From positions 35,047,042-35,111,041 of the forward strand of contig OX421966.1 in NCBI GenBank assembly GCA_949128115.1: a stretch of 64,000 nucleotides of DNA, read 5' to 3'. Below the pieces are notes generated by a model. That model searched no databases. It worked only from the letters and a program-made list of their open reading frames with translations, and had not been told where the DNA came from. Origin of the DNA: Anaspis maculata (taxonomy: Eukaryota > Arthropoda > Insecta > Coleoptera > Scraptiidae). Made by a program: the position numbers and the translations under genes. This document shows, one piece after another, positions 63,343 to 64,000 of this stretch (within the stretch, counting starts at the first letter, position 1; the number at the start of each line of letters is the position of its first letter).

Positions 63343-64000
63343 CCTGTCCGTCTGTCTGTCTGTCCGAGTAGAAATTAAGAAGTTGTACTCCTCCTCGGGG
63401 GATGAAGTTAGATCCTTGGAACTTTTTTGAATGCTAGCTGATGTCCCCAAGGGTGGCCAATGGGCATTATTTTTTTTATCCATACATAGTTATTATTATT
63501 ATCAAAAACAAAGATTTAATGTGCACTTCTAAGAAGTTGAACTCCTCCTCCGGGAATAAAGCTAGAGCCTTGAAACTTCGTCCGATGGATAGCTGATATT
63601 CCCAAGGGTGGCCAATGAGCATTATTTTTGTTGTACGTACATAGTTATCACCAAAAAACAAAGATTTACTGTGCCCTTTTAAGAAATTGAACTCCTTGTC
63701 GGGGAATAAACCTAGAGCCCTGGAACTTTTTCCGAAGGATAGCTTAGGTTCTCAAGAGTGGCCAGTGGGCAGATTGGATTTCATGGTTACGCCGCCATCT
63801 TGGCCGCCATATTGAAATTTATTATTAGTGGAACGATTTCCATAACACTTGGAACTTATAGTCCGGGAGCCCACTGCAAAATTCTGGGTCGATCGCTTTT
63901 ATGAAGAATTTCTGTTTCAATCGATAGTGGGCAATACGATGAATCTTCCGATACCCGACAGCCACCTTCCATCCCCTGCTATAAGGGTCGCCGCCGGTTT
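63222..64000. mobile_element. Second hairpin/GTCY/core-repeat element, runs off the window
   Basis: It starts TTTTTTAGCGCATTTTCGTA. A near-perfect hairpin lies at 63222-63246 (GCGCATTTTC-GTAA-GAAAATGACGC), followed by a (GTCY)n microsatellite (about 63261-63365) and core repeats with a period of 150-154 bp beginning AAGAAGTTG at 63377 and 63531 and, diverged, AAGAAATTG at 63681. The third unit merges into GCCGCCATCTTGGCCGCCA sequence like that at 2980-3120. The order matches the element at 1800-3260, although the core sequence and period differ. The last 150 bp show nothing further. Confidence 0.6.
63261..63365. repeat. (GTCT/GTCC)n microsatellite
   Basis: About 26 tetranucleotide units, mostly GTCT with occasional GTCC and GCCT. 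A minus-strand frame rich in TDRQ repeats across it is an artefact of the repeat. Confidence 0.95.

Overview
This window looks like intergenic or heterochromatic DNA from an animal nuclear genome, most likely an arthropod and probably an insect. The pointers are an AT-rich background, LINEs with TAA or ATT 3' tails, tRNA-derived SINEs, mariner/Tc1-like transposase relics and many TA-flanked terminal repeats beginning CAGGGTG. I cannot name the species. No convincing host gene was found. Almost everything I can explain is mobile DNA, and the dominant architecture is the foldback element: a DNA transposon whose two halves are long inverted copies of each other. All alignments were made by eye, so boundaries without a target-site duplication (TSD) should be read as plus or minus a few to a few tens of bases.

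Layout. 1-1799: no recognised content. 1800-3260: an element with a terminal hairpin, a GTCY microsatellite and about four 270-bp core repeats (pearl/Helentron-associated style). 3855-4835: a foldback with a TTT TSD and tRNA-like sequence in both arms. 4836-7093: mostly window-unique, with one weak open frame. 7094-28133: three head-to-tail copies of a macro-repeat (called H here), each loaded with different insertions: a young 5'-truncated LINE with an open 618-codon reverse transcriptase region in copy 1; a hAT-like element, a LINE endonuclease fragment and a 4.3-kb foldback holding a head-to-head dimer and a SINE in copy 2. 28354-30860: two more foldbacks. 31395-33788: a SINE and an antisense LINE. 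33788-43067: H copy 4, interrupted by a 3.1-kb foldback and by a five-level nest of transposons. 43068-49085: a 6-kb foldback with further nested elements. 49191-52073: small hairpins, a dead mariner-like transposase and two TTA-flanked MITEs. 52487-53141: a third copy of an exon-like module and a SINE. 53639-61041: more foldbacks. 61095-63045: an antisense LINE with RNase H. 63222-64000: a second GTCY/hairpin element running off the edge.

How the parts relate. Empty sites preserved in sister copies of H, or in the opposite arm of a foldback, allow several insertions and TSDs to be read directly: 2-bp TA (CCGGGTG, CAGGGTG and TAGGCG families), 3-bp (the TAGCCC foldback family and a TTA-flanked MITE), 8-bp (three hAT-like elements), 7-bp (LINE) and 9- to 13-bp (SINEs). 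The coding remnants are four LINE bodies and two mariner/Tc1-type transposase relics. Only the LINE at 8996-11013 keeps a long undamaged frame; it probably arrived most recently. The likeliest new material is the set of foldback families, the exactly symmetrical 820+820-bp dimer, and the conserved 140-bp module with splice signals at both edges.
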